Assembly: GCA_946637575.1 (NCBI GenBank)
Contig: CAMPBJ010000002.1
Span: 1-19,329 of the forward strand
Length of the DNA stretch: 19,329 bases
DNA from: an uncultured Clostridia bacterium
GTDB lineage: Bacteria; Bacillota; Clostridia; Christensenellales; Borkfalkiaceae
Direction: 5' to 3'
The notes under the pieces were generated by a model. That model was given only the letters and a program-made list of their open reading frames with translations. It was not told the origin of the DNA and did no database searches. Of the stretch, positions 1 to 7,293 are shown piece by piece (position 1 is the first letter of the stretch; each line of letters opens with the position of its first letter). Position numbers and translations under genes: made by a program.

Positions 1-924
1 CTTAAAACAAAAACGGAACTTATCCCCGCGATCGAACGTCTGATAAAAGCGTTCAAAGAAAAGGCGGATGAGTACCCGTCGCTTATAAAGAGCGGAAGGA
101 CGCATTTTATGGACGCGACGCCCGTAAAGTTTTCGCAGGAACTTTTAAGTTACGCCTTTGCCCTTCTTGAAGACGTAAAGCAAATAGAGTTCGCGCTCGG
201 TCGGATAAAAAATATCGCGCTGGGCGGAACTGCCGTCGGCACGGGACTTAACGCGCCGAAAGGGTTCGAGTCTCTTGCCGTCGAACAGTTAAATATAATT
301 ACGGGCGAAGAGTTTATTTCTTCCGAGAACAAGTTTTCGAGTCTTTGGCGCAGGGGAGATATCGCGTTTTTTCATGGTGCGTTAAAGTCGCTTGCGGCAG
401 ATCTTTTTAAGATTGCAAGCGATTTACGGTTTTTAGCGAGCGGACCGAGAACGGGAATAGGAGAGATAACTCTGCCGTCGAACGAACCCGGTTCTTCGAT
501 AATGCCGGGAAAGGTAAACCCGACGCAGGTCGAAGCGCTCACGATGGTGTGCGCAAAAGTTATGGGAAACGACGTTACGGTGGGGATAGCGGCAAGTCAG
601 GGAAATCTGGAACTAAACGTTTTTGCGCCCGTTATCGCGGACAGCGTATTGCAGTCGGTAAGGCTTCTTAGCGATGCAATTACGTCCTTTACCGAAAACT
701 GCGTGAAGGGGATAAAGGCGAACGAAGAGAAGATGAAAGAAAACTTAAACTCTTCTTTGATGCTCGTAACCGCATTATCGCCCGTTATAGGGTACGAAAA
801 GTCCGCAAAGGTCGCGCTCCTTGCAAAAAACGAGAATATCACGTTAAAGGAAGCGTGCTTAAAACTCGGCTACCTGTCGGAAGAAGAGTTTGATCTTGCG
901 GTAGATCCCGAAAAAATGGTGTAA
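1..924 (+). CDS. fumC: Class II fumarate hydratase, C-terminal part (5' end outside window)
   Basis: The open frame runs from the window edge to the TAA at 922-924, about 307 residues of the usual 460 or so, so the N-terminal third is missing. Class II fumarase interconverts fumarate and L-malate in the cytoplasm. Visible marks are GRTHFMDATP (from base 97), the superfamily signature GSSIMPGKVNP (around bases 490-525), then QVEALTMVCAKVMGNDV and NLELNVFAPVIA, and a C-terminus ending DPEKMV. The residues PTQVEALTMVCA after the signature and the short C-terminus match FumC rather than aspartate ammonia-lyase, which has PVVPE-type sequence there. The ATG at 109 is internal, since conserved fumarase sequence continues upstream of it in frame. 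Superfamily assignment is very sure; fumarase over aspartase is about 90% sure. A terminator follows directly. Confidence 0.92.
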   Translation, partial: LKTKTELIPAIERLIKAFKEKADEYPSLIKSGRTHFMDATPVKFSQELLSYAFALLEDVKQIEFALGRIKNIALGGTAVGTGLNAPKGFESLAVEQLNIITGEEFISSENKFSSLWRRGDIAFFHGALKSLAADLFKIASDLRFLASGPRTGIGEITLPSNEPGSSIMPGKVNPTQVEALTMVCAKVMGNDVTVGIAASQGNLELNVFAPVIADSVLQSVRLLSDAITSFTENCVKGIKANEEKMKENLNSSLMLVTALSPVIGYEKSAKVALLAKNENITLKEACLKLGYLSEEEFDLAVDPEKMV

Positions 925-950
925 AAACGCGCCGTATGACAAATAAAAAA

Positions 951-981
951 CAAACAAAAAACGCCGAAAGGCGTTTTTTTT
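951..981 (+). terminator. Rho-independent terminator after fumC
   Basis: Stem ACGCC/GGCGT closed by a GAAA tetraloop (961-974), extended by A residues on the left pairing with a run of eight T (974-981). It ends the fumC transcript before the dGTPase-like gene. Confidence 0.85.
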
Positions 982-1037
982 GTAAAAAAGTCGAAATTAA
1001 AAAAGGGTTTTTAAAAAACGCTTCGTAATATTATATG

Positions 1038-1046
1038 TGGAATAAT
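1038..1046 (+). promoter_or_regulatory. Weak candidate extended -10 for the dgt-dnaG-rpoD operon
   Basis: TGG-AATAAT (TG at 1038-1039, hexamer 1041-1046) lies 25 bases before the ATG at 1072, after the upstream terminator, which is where a promoter is expected. No convincing -35 hexamer is seen at 16-18 bases. TAATAT at 1026-1031 is an alternative -10. The call rests mainly on position. Confidence 0.35.
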
Positions 1047-1071
1047 TTCCGTTGTTTTTTAAGGTGAAAAT

Positions 1072-2067
1072 ATGAAAGATAAAACGCTTAAAATAGAAGA
1101 GATGTTTTTATCGCCCTTCGCAACGAAGTCCAAAGACACGGTGGGAAGGCTTTATCCCGAAGAGCCGTGCGCTATGCGAACGGACTTTCAGCGCGATAGG
1201 GACAGGCTTTTGCATTGCAAAGCGTTCAGGCGCTTAAAGAACAAAACGCAGGTATTCTTTTCGCCCGAAGGGGATCATTACAGAACCCGTTTAACTCACA
1301 CTCTTTTGGTCGCGCAAGTCGCACGAGCGATCGCGCGCGCTCTCTCGTTAAACGAAGACCTTACCGAAGCGATAGCATTAGGGCACGATCTCGGGCACAC
1401 CCCGTTCGGACATGCAGGAGAGCGAATACTCGATAAATTAAACCCCAACGGCTTTAAGCACAACGTCCAGTCTGGAAGAGTGGTGGACGTTTTAGAAAAC
1501 AACGGACGGGGGCTTAATTTGACGCGCGAAGTGGTGGACGGGATCATAAACCACAAGATAAGTTCCGATCCCAAAACGCTCGAAGGCAGGGCGGTGAGCC
1601 TTGCGGACAGGATAGCGTACATAAACCACGATATAGACGACGCGATAGCCGGCGGTTTTATCAAACCGTCTGATCTCCCGCAAGACGCGGTGAAACTTCT
1701 GGGCGAAACGTCGAGCAAAAGAATAAATTCGATGGTGTTCTCGATCTACCGCGAAAGCGACGGAAAGAATACCGTCGCTATGGAAAAGGACGTTGCGGAG
1801 GCGACGGCGGTTTTGCGCAAGTTTATGTTCGATAACGTTTACGGCGACGAAGCCTTTATGAGAGAGGAAAGAAAGGCGGACAGGATGATTTCCGCGCTGT
1901 ACGAGTACTATAAGACCACTCCGTCGGCGCTCCCCGAGTTTAACCGTTCGATGATAGAACGGGACGGGCTGGATACCGTCATATGCGACTACATTTCGTC
2001 TATGAGCGACACGTTCGCCGTAAACGAGTTTACAAAACTATTTATACCGGACAAGTGGAAACTGTAA
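1072..2067 (+). CDS. dgt: dGTPase-like HD-domain triphosphohydrolase
   Basis: 331-residue cytoplasmic HD-superfamily protein related to deoxyguanosinetriphosphate triphosphohydrolase, which releases triphosphate from dNTPs and so adjusts the dNTP pool. The HD metal site is visible: H76 in RTRLTHTLLV, H105-D106 in ALGHDLGHTPFGHAGE with H109 and H114 following, and a later Asp in NHDIDD (187). The N-terminal FLSPFATKSKDTVGR and QRDRDRLLHCKAFRRLKNKTQVF blocks are typical of the short dGTPase-like subfamily in Bacillota. The start has AAGGTG at 1061-1066, five bases upstream. dnaG begins one base after the stop, so the two are probably co-translated, consistent with a role in supplying or policing nucleotides for replication. 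Substrate preference cannot be read from sequence; the family is sure, strict dGTP specificity is not. Confidence 0.9.
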   Translation: MKDKTLKIEEMFLSPFATKSKDTVGRLYPEEPCAMRTDFQRDRDRLLHCKAFRRLKNKTQVFFSPEGDHYRTRLTHTLLVAQVARAIARALSLNEDLTEAIALGHDLGHTPFGHAGERILDKLNPNGFKHNVQSGRVVDVLENNGRGLNLTREVVDGIINHKISSDPKTLEGRAVSLADRIAYINHDIDDAIAGGFIKPSDLPQDAVKLLGETSSKRINSMVFSIYRESDGKNTVAMEKDVAEATAVLRKFMFDNVYGDEAFMREERKADRMISALYEYYKTTPSALPEFNRSMIERDGLDTVICDYISSMSDTFAVNEFTKLFIPDKWKL

Positions 2068-2068
2068 G

Positions 2069-3853
2069 ATGAAGGGATTTGACGCAAAATTTATCGAAGA
2101 GTTGAAAAACAGAGTCGATATCGTGGAGATAGTCGGCAAAGTCGTTCAACTTGAAAAACGGGGCGCAAACTACTGGGGAAGGTGTCCCTTCCACCACGAA
2201 AAAACCCCGTCTTTTAGCGTGAATCAGATAGGGCAGTTTTACCATTGTTTCGGTTGCCACAGGTCGGGCGACGTCATAAGTTTCGTGATGGAAACCGAAT
2301 CGCTCGATTTTGCGGACGCTGTCGCGTATCTTGCCGAACGCGCGCAGATGAAATTGCCTGAAACTACGATCGACGACGAAAAGATCAAAAAACAGCGCAT
2401 AAAAAAGGAAAGGACGCTTGCGATCCTTTCCGACGCCGAAGAGTATTACAGATCGCTTTATCTTTCGGGAAAGTGTAAAAAACACGAAGAGTACGTCGAA
2501 AAAAGAAAACTGTCTAAAGAGACGGTGGAGACTTTCTCTATCGGAGCGTCGGACGGGTACGACGGACTGCCGAGATATTTATCCAAAAAGGGGTATGAGT
2601 TCAGCGAAATGGTGGACTCGGGCGCGGTAGGCGAAACGGAAAGAAACGGCGAAAAGCGGTATTACGACTTTCTCGGGGGTAGGCTTATAATTCCCGTGTT
2701 CGACTCGTACGGAAAAGTCGTCGCCTTCTGCGGAAGGATAATAGAGGACAGAAAGGACGTAGGGAAGTACGTCAACACCAAAGAGACGATAGTGTTCACG
2801 AAGGGTAAAACGCTGTTTAACCTAAACAACTTAAAGCGGATAAAGAACGAAGAGGGAATAGACGGCGTTATCGTCGTGGAAGGACATATGGACGTTATTT
2901 CGCTCTATCAGGCAGGGATAAAGAACGTCGTCGCGAGTATGGGAACGGCGCTTACGAAGGATCAGGCGCGAATAATAAAGAGATATTCGGACAAAGTATT
3001 TATAAGTTACGACGGCGACTTTGCCGGAAGAAAAGCCGCGATCCGCGGACTGGAGATCCTGCGCGACGAGGGACTTGAAGTAAAGGTCGTCTCTTTGCCG
3101 GACGGTTTAGATCCCGACGACGTGGTTAAAAACTACGGGAAAGAGGGGTATTTAGAACTCGTAAGATCGGCGATGCCGCTTATCGACTTTAAACTTGACG
3201 TGTTAAAGAAGACGTACGACTTAAATACCGTCGACGGAAAGAGAAAGTACGTCGCAAACGCGGTACGCGTTATAAAGGAAAGTCCTTATGCGAGCGAGCA
3301 GGAAGATCTTCTTAAAACCGTGCGCGACTTAACCGGCGTTACGATGGAGGCGTTAAAGCGCGACCTTTATAACGCGGAAGCGCCAAAGGAAACAGAACCG
3401 GACGAGCCCGAGATAAATAAAGAGCGGACGGTTGACGATAAGATCGTCCTTGCGTCGAGATTCGTTTTAGCCTCCTACATATTCGGGAAAGACTACGCGA
3501 AAAACCTTGATTTTTCGGACACGGGGCTGTTTTCCGCGGCACACAGGGAGATAGCGGAGTACTTAAAGGAAAGAGCGGGAGAAGACGGAAAAGTCAAGTT
3601 CGGCGACCTGTTCGGCGCGGTGGACGAAAGCCTTAACGGAGAACTTACCAAAATAGCGGATCTTTCCGAGAACGTAACGGGAGAAGGCGAACAGTACTAT
3701 AAAGACTGCCTAAAGACTCTGAAAATAGAACGGATAAATCAGCGGATAGAAGATCTGAAAAATCTCTCGAAGAGCGAGACTGACGCGGAAAGACGCAGAA
3801 CTCTCGTTTTTGAGATGAGTAAACTTATAAAAGAAAAACAGAAAATACAGTAA
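2069..3853 (+). CDS. dnaG: DNA primase DnaG
   Basis: 594 residues, normal length. DnaG synthesises RNA primers at the replication fork together with the DnaB helicase. The N-terminal CHC2 zinc finger shows C39-x2-H42 (or H43) and C60-x2-C63. The RNA polymerase/Toprim core follows, with EGHMDVISLYQAGI (E271) and SYDGDFAGRKAA (D315 and D317), the acidic metal-binding residues of Toprim. The C-terminal part (about 440-594) is helical and charged, as in helicase-binding domains, and poorly conserved. The ATG lies one base after the dgt stop with only a weak ribosome site, suggesting translational coupling. It stands before rpoD as in the classical macromolecular-synthesis operon. Confidence 0.97.
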   Translation: MKGFDAKFIEELKNRVDIVEIVGKVVQLEKRGANYWGRCPFHHEKTPSFSVNQIGQFYHCFGCHRSGDVISFVMETESLDFADAVAYLAERAQMKLPETTIDDEKIKKQRIKKERTLAILSDAEEYYRSLYLSGKCKKHEEYVEKRKLSKETVETFSIGASDGYDGLPRYLSKKGYEFSEMVDSGAVGETERNGEKRYYDFLGGRLIIPVFDSYGKVVAFCGRIIEDRKDVGKYVNTKETIVFTKGKTLFNLNNLKRIKNEEGIDGVIVVEGHMDVISLYQAGIKNVVASMGTALTKDQARIIKRYSDKVFISYDGDFAGRKAAIRGLEILRDEGLEVKVVSLPDGLDPDDVVKNYGKEGYLELVRSAMPLIDFKLDVLKKTYDLNTVDGKRKYVANAVRVIKESPYASEQEDLLKTVRDLTGVTMEALKRDLYNAEAPKETEPDEPEINKERTVDDKIVLASRFVLASYIFGKDYAKNLDFSDTGLFSAAHREIAEYLKERAGEDGKVKFGDLFGAVDESLNGELTKIADLSENVTGEGEQYYKDCLKTLKIERINQRIEDLKNLSKSETDAERRRTLVFEMSKLIKEKQKIQ

Positions 3854-3892
3854 AATCGTAAAAAAGCGCGAATTATTCGCCGGAGGAACAGT

Positions 3893-4981
3893 ATGAGCGA
3901 CAAAGAATTGGAATTAGAAGAAGGAACGGGAACACTTTCGCCCGAACTTTTGACGATCGTTGCGGACATTATCATCGAGTACAAAAAGAGCGGCAGCATC
4001 ACGACCAGTCAACTTTTCGACAAACTCGAAAAGATCCCGACGACGCCTATGGAACTCGAACAGATTTACAATATGTTCGAGCAGGAAGGGATACAGGTTG
4101 TCAACGAGTTCGAAAGGAACAGAGATCTTTACGATCAACTTTTAAAAGAAGTCAGCATGGACGATCCCGTCAAGATGTACTTAAAAGACATCGGTAAAGT
4201 TCCGCTGCTTGCGCCGGAAGAGGAAACCGAACTCGCAAAGCGCATGATGGACGGCGACGAGGAGGCGAAAAGACTTTTATCCGAAGCGAATTTAAGGCTC
4301 GTCGTTTCCATCGCGAAAAGGTATATGGGGCGCGGTATGCAGTTTTTAGACCTTATTCAGGAAGGGAATTTGGGGCTTATGAAGGCGGTGGAAAAGTTCG
4401 ACTACCAGAAGGGCTTTAAGTTTTCCACGTACGCGACCTGGTGGATAAGGCAGGCGATAACCCGCGCGATAGCCGATCAGGCGAGAACGATAAGGATCCC
4501 CGTGCATATGGTGGAGACGATAAACAAGTTAGTCAGAGTTTCGAGAAGACTGTTACAGGAACTCGGAAGAGAGCCTACCCCGGAGGAGATCGCGGCGGAA
4601 ATGGGCTTTTCGGAAGAGCGCGTTCGCGAGATACAGAAGATAGCGCAAGACCCCGTGTCGCTCGAAACCCCGATAGGCGAAGAGGAAGACAGCAAACTTT
4701 CGGACTTTATCGAGGACGAGGGGAGTTCTTCTCCGCAGGAGAAAGTCGCAAGCAATATGTTAAAACAGCAGATACTCGAAGTTATGGACACCTTGACCCC
4801 GCGCGAGCAGAAGGTTTTGCGCCTTCGTTACGGTCTTGACGACGGCAGAACGAGAACGCTTGAAGAGGTCGGCAGAGAGTTTAACGTTACGAGAGAGCGT
4901 ATAAGACAGATCGAGGCAAAGGCGTTAAGAAAACTGCGCCACCCGAGCCGTTCGAAACGCTTGAAAGACTTCCTCGACTGA
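3893..4981 (+). CDS. rpoD: Primary RNA polymerase sigma factor (sigma-70/SigA)
   Basis: 362 residues, the size of a Bacillota SigA without the long non-conserved insert of proteobacterial RpoD. Region 1.1-like sequence occupies about 1-85. Region 1.2 is [12 protein letters not shown] (90-101). Region 2 includes [12 protein letters not shown] and the -10 melting/recognition helix [16 protein letters not shown] (178-192). Region 3 follows HMVETINKL, and region 4.2 is [33 protein letters not shown] near the C-terminus, the -35 reading helix-turn-helix. A strong GGAGGA ribosome site precedes the ATG, stronger than for dnaG, fitting higher expression. The stop TGA overlaps the trmK ATG by one base. 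The promoters seen here (TTGNNN-17-TATAAT) are what this factor should read. Confidence 0.98.
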   Translation: MSDKELELEEGTGTLSPELLTIVADIIIEYKKSGSITTSQLFDKLEKIPTTPMELEQIYNMFEQEGIQVVNEFERNRDLYDQLLKEVSMDDPVKMYLKDIGKVPLLAPEEETELAKRMMDGDEEAKRLLSEANLRLVVSIAKRYMGRGMQFLDLIQEGNLGLMKAVEKFDYQKGFKFSTYATWWIRQAITRAIADQARTIRIPVHMVETINKLVRVSRRLLQELGREPTPEEIAAEMGFSEERVREIQKIAQDPVSLETPIGEEEDSKLSDFIEDEGSSSPQEKVASNMLKQQILEVMDTLTPREQKVLRLRYGLDDGRTRTLEEVGREFNVTRERIRQIEAKALRKLRHPSRSKRLKDFLD

Positions 4982-5622
4982 TGACGGAAAGGATCAGCCG
5001 CATAGTTTCGGAAATACCCGAAACGAAAGTATTCGGCGATATAGGTTGCGACCACGGGTACGCCGCATACGAAATGTTAAAACGCGGTAAATGCGAATAC
5101 GCCGTTATATCTGACGTCAGCGCGAAGTGTCTTAAAAAAGCGGAAGATCTGCTTTCGTCGTATGTAAAGGCAAAAAAGGCGGTAGCGATCGTGTCGGACG
5201 GATTTGATTTTTTACCGCATTTAGATACCGCGCTGATCGCGGGTATGGGCGGAGAAGAGATAATATCCATTTTAAAAAACGCGAAGGAACTTCCCGAAAA
5301 CCTTATACTCCAACCCATGAAGAACGTCGAAAAGGTGCGCGTTTTCGTCGTGGAAAACGGGTACAGGGTAGAAAAAGACTACGTTTTTTACTGCGGGAAC
5401 AAGTACTATAATCTGCTGACCTTAAAAAAAGGCGAAGACAGGCTTTCCGAGGAAGAGATAGAGTTTGGCAGGACGAACTTAAAAGAAAAAAGCGCGGACT
5501 TTAAGAAGATGATAGGCGAAGAAATAAAAAAACTGCTCTTTTTTTCCGAAAATTCGCCGGAAAAAGTCGCGCAAGAGTTAAAAAGCAAGGCGGAAAGATT
5601 AAAAAAATATGTTGAAGATTGA
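4981..5622 (+). CDS. trmK: tRNA (adenine(22)-N1)-methyltransferase
   Basis: 213 residues, the YqfN/TrmK family that methylates N1 of A22 in the tRNA D-loop using S-adenosylmethionine. The class I Rossmann methyltransferase motif I is FGDIGCDHGYAAYEML (18-33). The acidic residue ending strand 2 is in VISDVS (about 45). GMGG (88-91) and LILQPMKNVEKVR (108-120), family hallmarks, are present. The last 60 residues are Lys/Glu-rich and predicted helical, matching the coiled-coil C-terminal domain of TrmK. It starts on the last base of rpoD's stop and ends 14 bases inside the next gene, so translation is coupled on both sides. Gene order rpoD-trmK-nif3 is widespread in Bacillota. Confidence 0.93.
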   Translation: MTERISRIVSEIPETKVFGDIGCDHGYAAYEMLKRGKCEYAVISDVSAKCLKKAEDLLSSYVKAKKAVAIVSDGFDFLPHLDTALIAGMGGEEIISILKNAKELPENLILQPMKNVEKVRVFVVENGYRVEKDYVFYCGNKYYNLLTLKKGEDRLSEEEIEFGRTNLKEKSADFKKMIGEEIKKLLFFSENSPEKVAQELKSKAERLKKYVED

Positions 5623-6394
5623 AGAAGCGTACAAAATAATATGCGATTACGCGCCGATAGAATACAGTTTGGAGAGTATTGCGCGCGGAGAGTACGATAA
5701 CAGCGGAATACTCGTCGATACGGGAAACGATACACGGGGTATCCTTTTTTCCTTGGATCTTTCCAAAAAAGCGGTGGAAAAGGCAACGGAGAACGGATGT
5801 AACCTTATCGTTACCCACCACCCCGCGATTTATTCTCCGATAAAGAGTTTATCTGTTAAAAACGGCACGGCACCGGTTCTTCTTGCGATAAAAAACGGCG
5901 TAAGCGTCATTTCGATGCACTTAAATTTAGACACCGCAAAAGAGGGGATAGACCACTTTCTTGCGAGATGTTGCGGAGCAACCGATTATAAAATCATAGA
6001 TCCCCTGTTTTCCGGCGGATACGGGAGAGTTTACGGCGTAGATAAAACGCTCGCCGAATTTACGGACGGGATAAAGAAAGAACTTTCTACCGAAAGAGTT
6101 ACTTACTACGGCGAAGGTAACAAAAACGCGGGAACGGTGGCAAGTTTTTGCGGAGCGGGAAGTTCGCTTGCGTTAAAGTACTTGCACGAATCTCGGTTCG
6201 ACGCGGACACGATAGTTACTTCCGACGTTCCGCACCACGTGATAAAAGAACTTTTGGACCTTGGGAAAAATCTCGTCGTTATAGCGCATTATCCCGCGGA
6301 AGAGTACGGATTTTTTAAGTTCTACGAAAAAATAAGACCGGAATTCGAAGGAAAGGCGGAAACGCTTTATTTTTGCGATACGGCGTTAAAATAA
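5609..6394 (+). CDS. Nif3-like dinuclear metal centre protein (YqfO family)
   Basis: 261 residues of the Nif3/YqfO family (GTP cyclohydrolase I type 2-like fold), hexameric proteins with a two-metal site; the physiological role remains uncertain. Metal ligands expected of the family are visible: IVTHHPAIYS (H70, H71), MHLNLD (D108) and AHYPAEEYG (H227, E231). The N-terminal motif is YDNSGILVD rather than the commoner WDNVGLLVG type. It is the short form; the extra PII-like domain inserted in YqfO of Bacillus is absent. It overlaps trmK by 14 bases, so expression is likely coupled with the tRNA methyltransferase. Confidence 0.9.
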   Translation: MLKIEEAYKIICDYAPIEYSLESIARGEYDNSGILVDTGNDTRGILFSLDLSKKAVEKATENGCNLIVTHHPAIYSPIKSLSVKNGTAPVLLAIKNGVSVISMHLNLDTAKEGIDHFLARCCGATDYKIIDPLFSGGYGRVYGVDKTLAEFTDGIKKELSTERVTYYGEGNKNAGTVASFCGAGSSLALKYLHESRFDADTIVTSDVPHHVIKELLDLGKNLVVIAHYPAEEYGFFKFYEKIRPEFEGKAETLYFCDTALK

Positions 6395-6416
6395 AACGAA
6401 AAAAGGAGAAAGACTT

Positions 6417-7109
6417 ATGATTGAGGCCCTTTTAAATTATCAGGCAGCGGACGCGAAACTCCGCAAAGTAGAAGTTACCCTTGCGGGTAGCGAAGAGAGA
6501 AAGAAGACGCTTTCGGCGAAAAAGTACATCGAAGGCGTTGAAGAAACGCTTAAAAAATTAGACGAAAAGGCGGCGGAACTTTACGGCGCGTATAACGGGT
6601 GCGTTTCGGAGATCGCAAAATTAAAAGAACAAGGCACGGAGTTTTCGGGCGCGGCGAGCGACGCTACGGATAAGAGCGCGCTCGACTACCTTTCAAAGAA
6701 AACGGACGAAATACTTCTAAAAATAAAGAGCCTTTCCGACACCGTAAACAGGATCAACGGAGAGATTCAGAATTTGCTTAAAGAATACGCGCAGACCAGG
6801 GCGAAGACAAAAGCGGCGAAAGAACAGTACGAAGAAAATCTTCCGAAGTACGCCGAACTTAAAAACTCCCTTAAACCCGAAAAGGAACAAGCGGAAAAGG
6901 AACTCGAGGAGTTAAAAAAGAAAGTCGATCCCGCGCTTATGGAAAGGTACTTAAAAAAGCGCGCGAGTTTCTACCCCGTGGCGTACGAAGTTAAGGGCGA
7001 CGTTTGCGGTGCGTGCAGCATGCAACTTTCCATGAACGAGATAGGAAAGTTAAAGAACGGAGAAGTCATCGAGTGCGAGCATTGCGGCAGACTGTTATAC
7101 TCGAAATAG
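6417..7109 (+). CDS. Coiled-coil protein with C-terminal zinc ribbon (COG1579 type)
   Basis: 230 residues. About 1-180 is Lys/Glu/Ala-rich with a heptad-like pattern, predicted as a long antiparallel coiled coil. The end is a four-cysteine zinc ribbon: C197-x2-C200 and C220-x2-C223, with the family-typical MERYLKKRASFYPVAYEVKGDVCGACSMQL leading in. This matches the zinc-ribbon family (zf-RING_7, COG1579) that often follows nif3 in Bacillota and Actinomycetota; its function is not established, though nucleic-acid binding has been suggested. A good AAAGGAGA ribosome site lies at about 6402-6409. It is the last gene of the operon. Confidence 0.85.
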   Translation: MIEALLNYQAADAKLRKVEVTLAGSEERKKTLSAKKYIEGVEETLKKLDEKAAELYGAYNGCVSEIAKLKEQGTEFSGAASDATDKSALDYLSKKTDEILLKIKSLSDTVNRINGEIQNLLKEYAQTRAKTKAAKEQYEENLPKYAELKNSLKPEKEQAEKELEELKKKVDPALMERYLKKRASFYPVAYEVKGDVCGACSMQLSMNEIGKLKNGEVIECEHCGRLLYSK

Positions 7110-7127
7110 TCTATTATGAAAAAAAAT

Positions 7128-7160
7128 AAAAGAAGGGGATACGCCCCCTTCTTTTCCTTT
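7128..7160 (+). terminator. Strong rho-independent terminator closing the dgt-rpoD operon
   Basis: Stem AAAAGAAGGGG (7128-7138) pairs with CCCCTTCTTTT (7145-7155) around a six-base loop and is followed by a T-rich tract. It lies 18 bases after the zinc-ribbon gene stop. It separates the operon from the ftsK promoter 70 bases further on. Confidence 0.85.
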
Positions 7161-7226
7161 TAAAAAAAAGTCGCGGCAAAGCGCGAAAATAATCGCCATA
7201 AAAAAATAAAAAGTTTTTCAAAAGCA

Positions 7227-7255
7227 TTGTAAAGAACGAAAGTTTTTGATATAAT
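7227..7255 (+). promoter_or_regulatory. SigA-type promoter for the ftsK-rimO-pgsA-cinA-recA operon
   Basis: -35 TTGTAA (7227-7232), a 17-base spacer, and perfect -10 TATAAT (7250-7255) with an extended TG at 7247-7248. The expected start of transcription is about 7261-7263, which places the nominal ATG at 7261 at or before the RNA 5' end and supports translation from the TTG at 7294. No other promoter is evident before recA, so recA is probably expressed from here. Confidence 0.85.
7233..7246 (+). promoter_or_regulatory. Candidate LexA (SOS) operator inside the promoter spacer
   Basis: AGAAC-GAAA-GTTTT is an imperfect inverted repeat that fits the Gram-positive LexA box core GAAC-N4-GTTC at seven of eight positions. 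It lies between the -35 and -10 hexamers, where a repressor would block polymerase. Since recA is the last gene of the operon, SOS control here makes sense. A sequence this short and A/T-rich could arise by chance, and no lexA gene is in the window. Confidence 0.4.
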
Positions 7256-7293
7256 CTTAAATGAGTAATTATATTATATTAGGGGAGTTTGAC

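Noticed and set aside
1296..1718. Minus-strand open frame inside the dGTPase-like gene
   Set aside because: Antisense shadow of a gene with complete HD motifs; no ribosome site and Ser/Arg-rich composition typical of reversed coding DNA.
4441..4839. 132-residue out-of-frame open frame inside rpoD
   Set aside because: Alternate-frame reading of sigma regions 2-4; composition dominated by Arg/Gly/Asp as expected of a frame-shifted reading.
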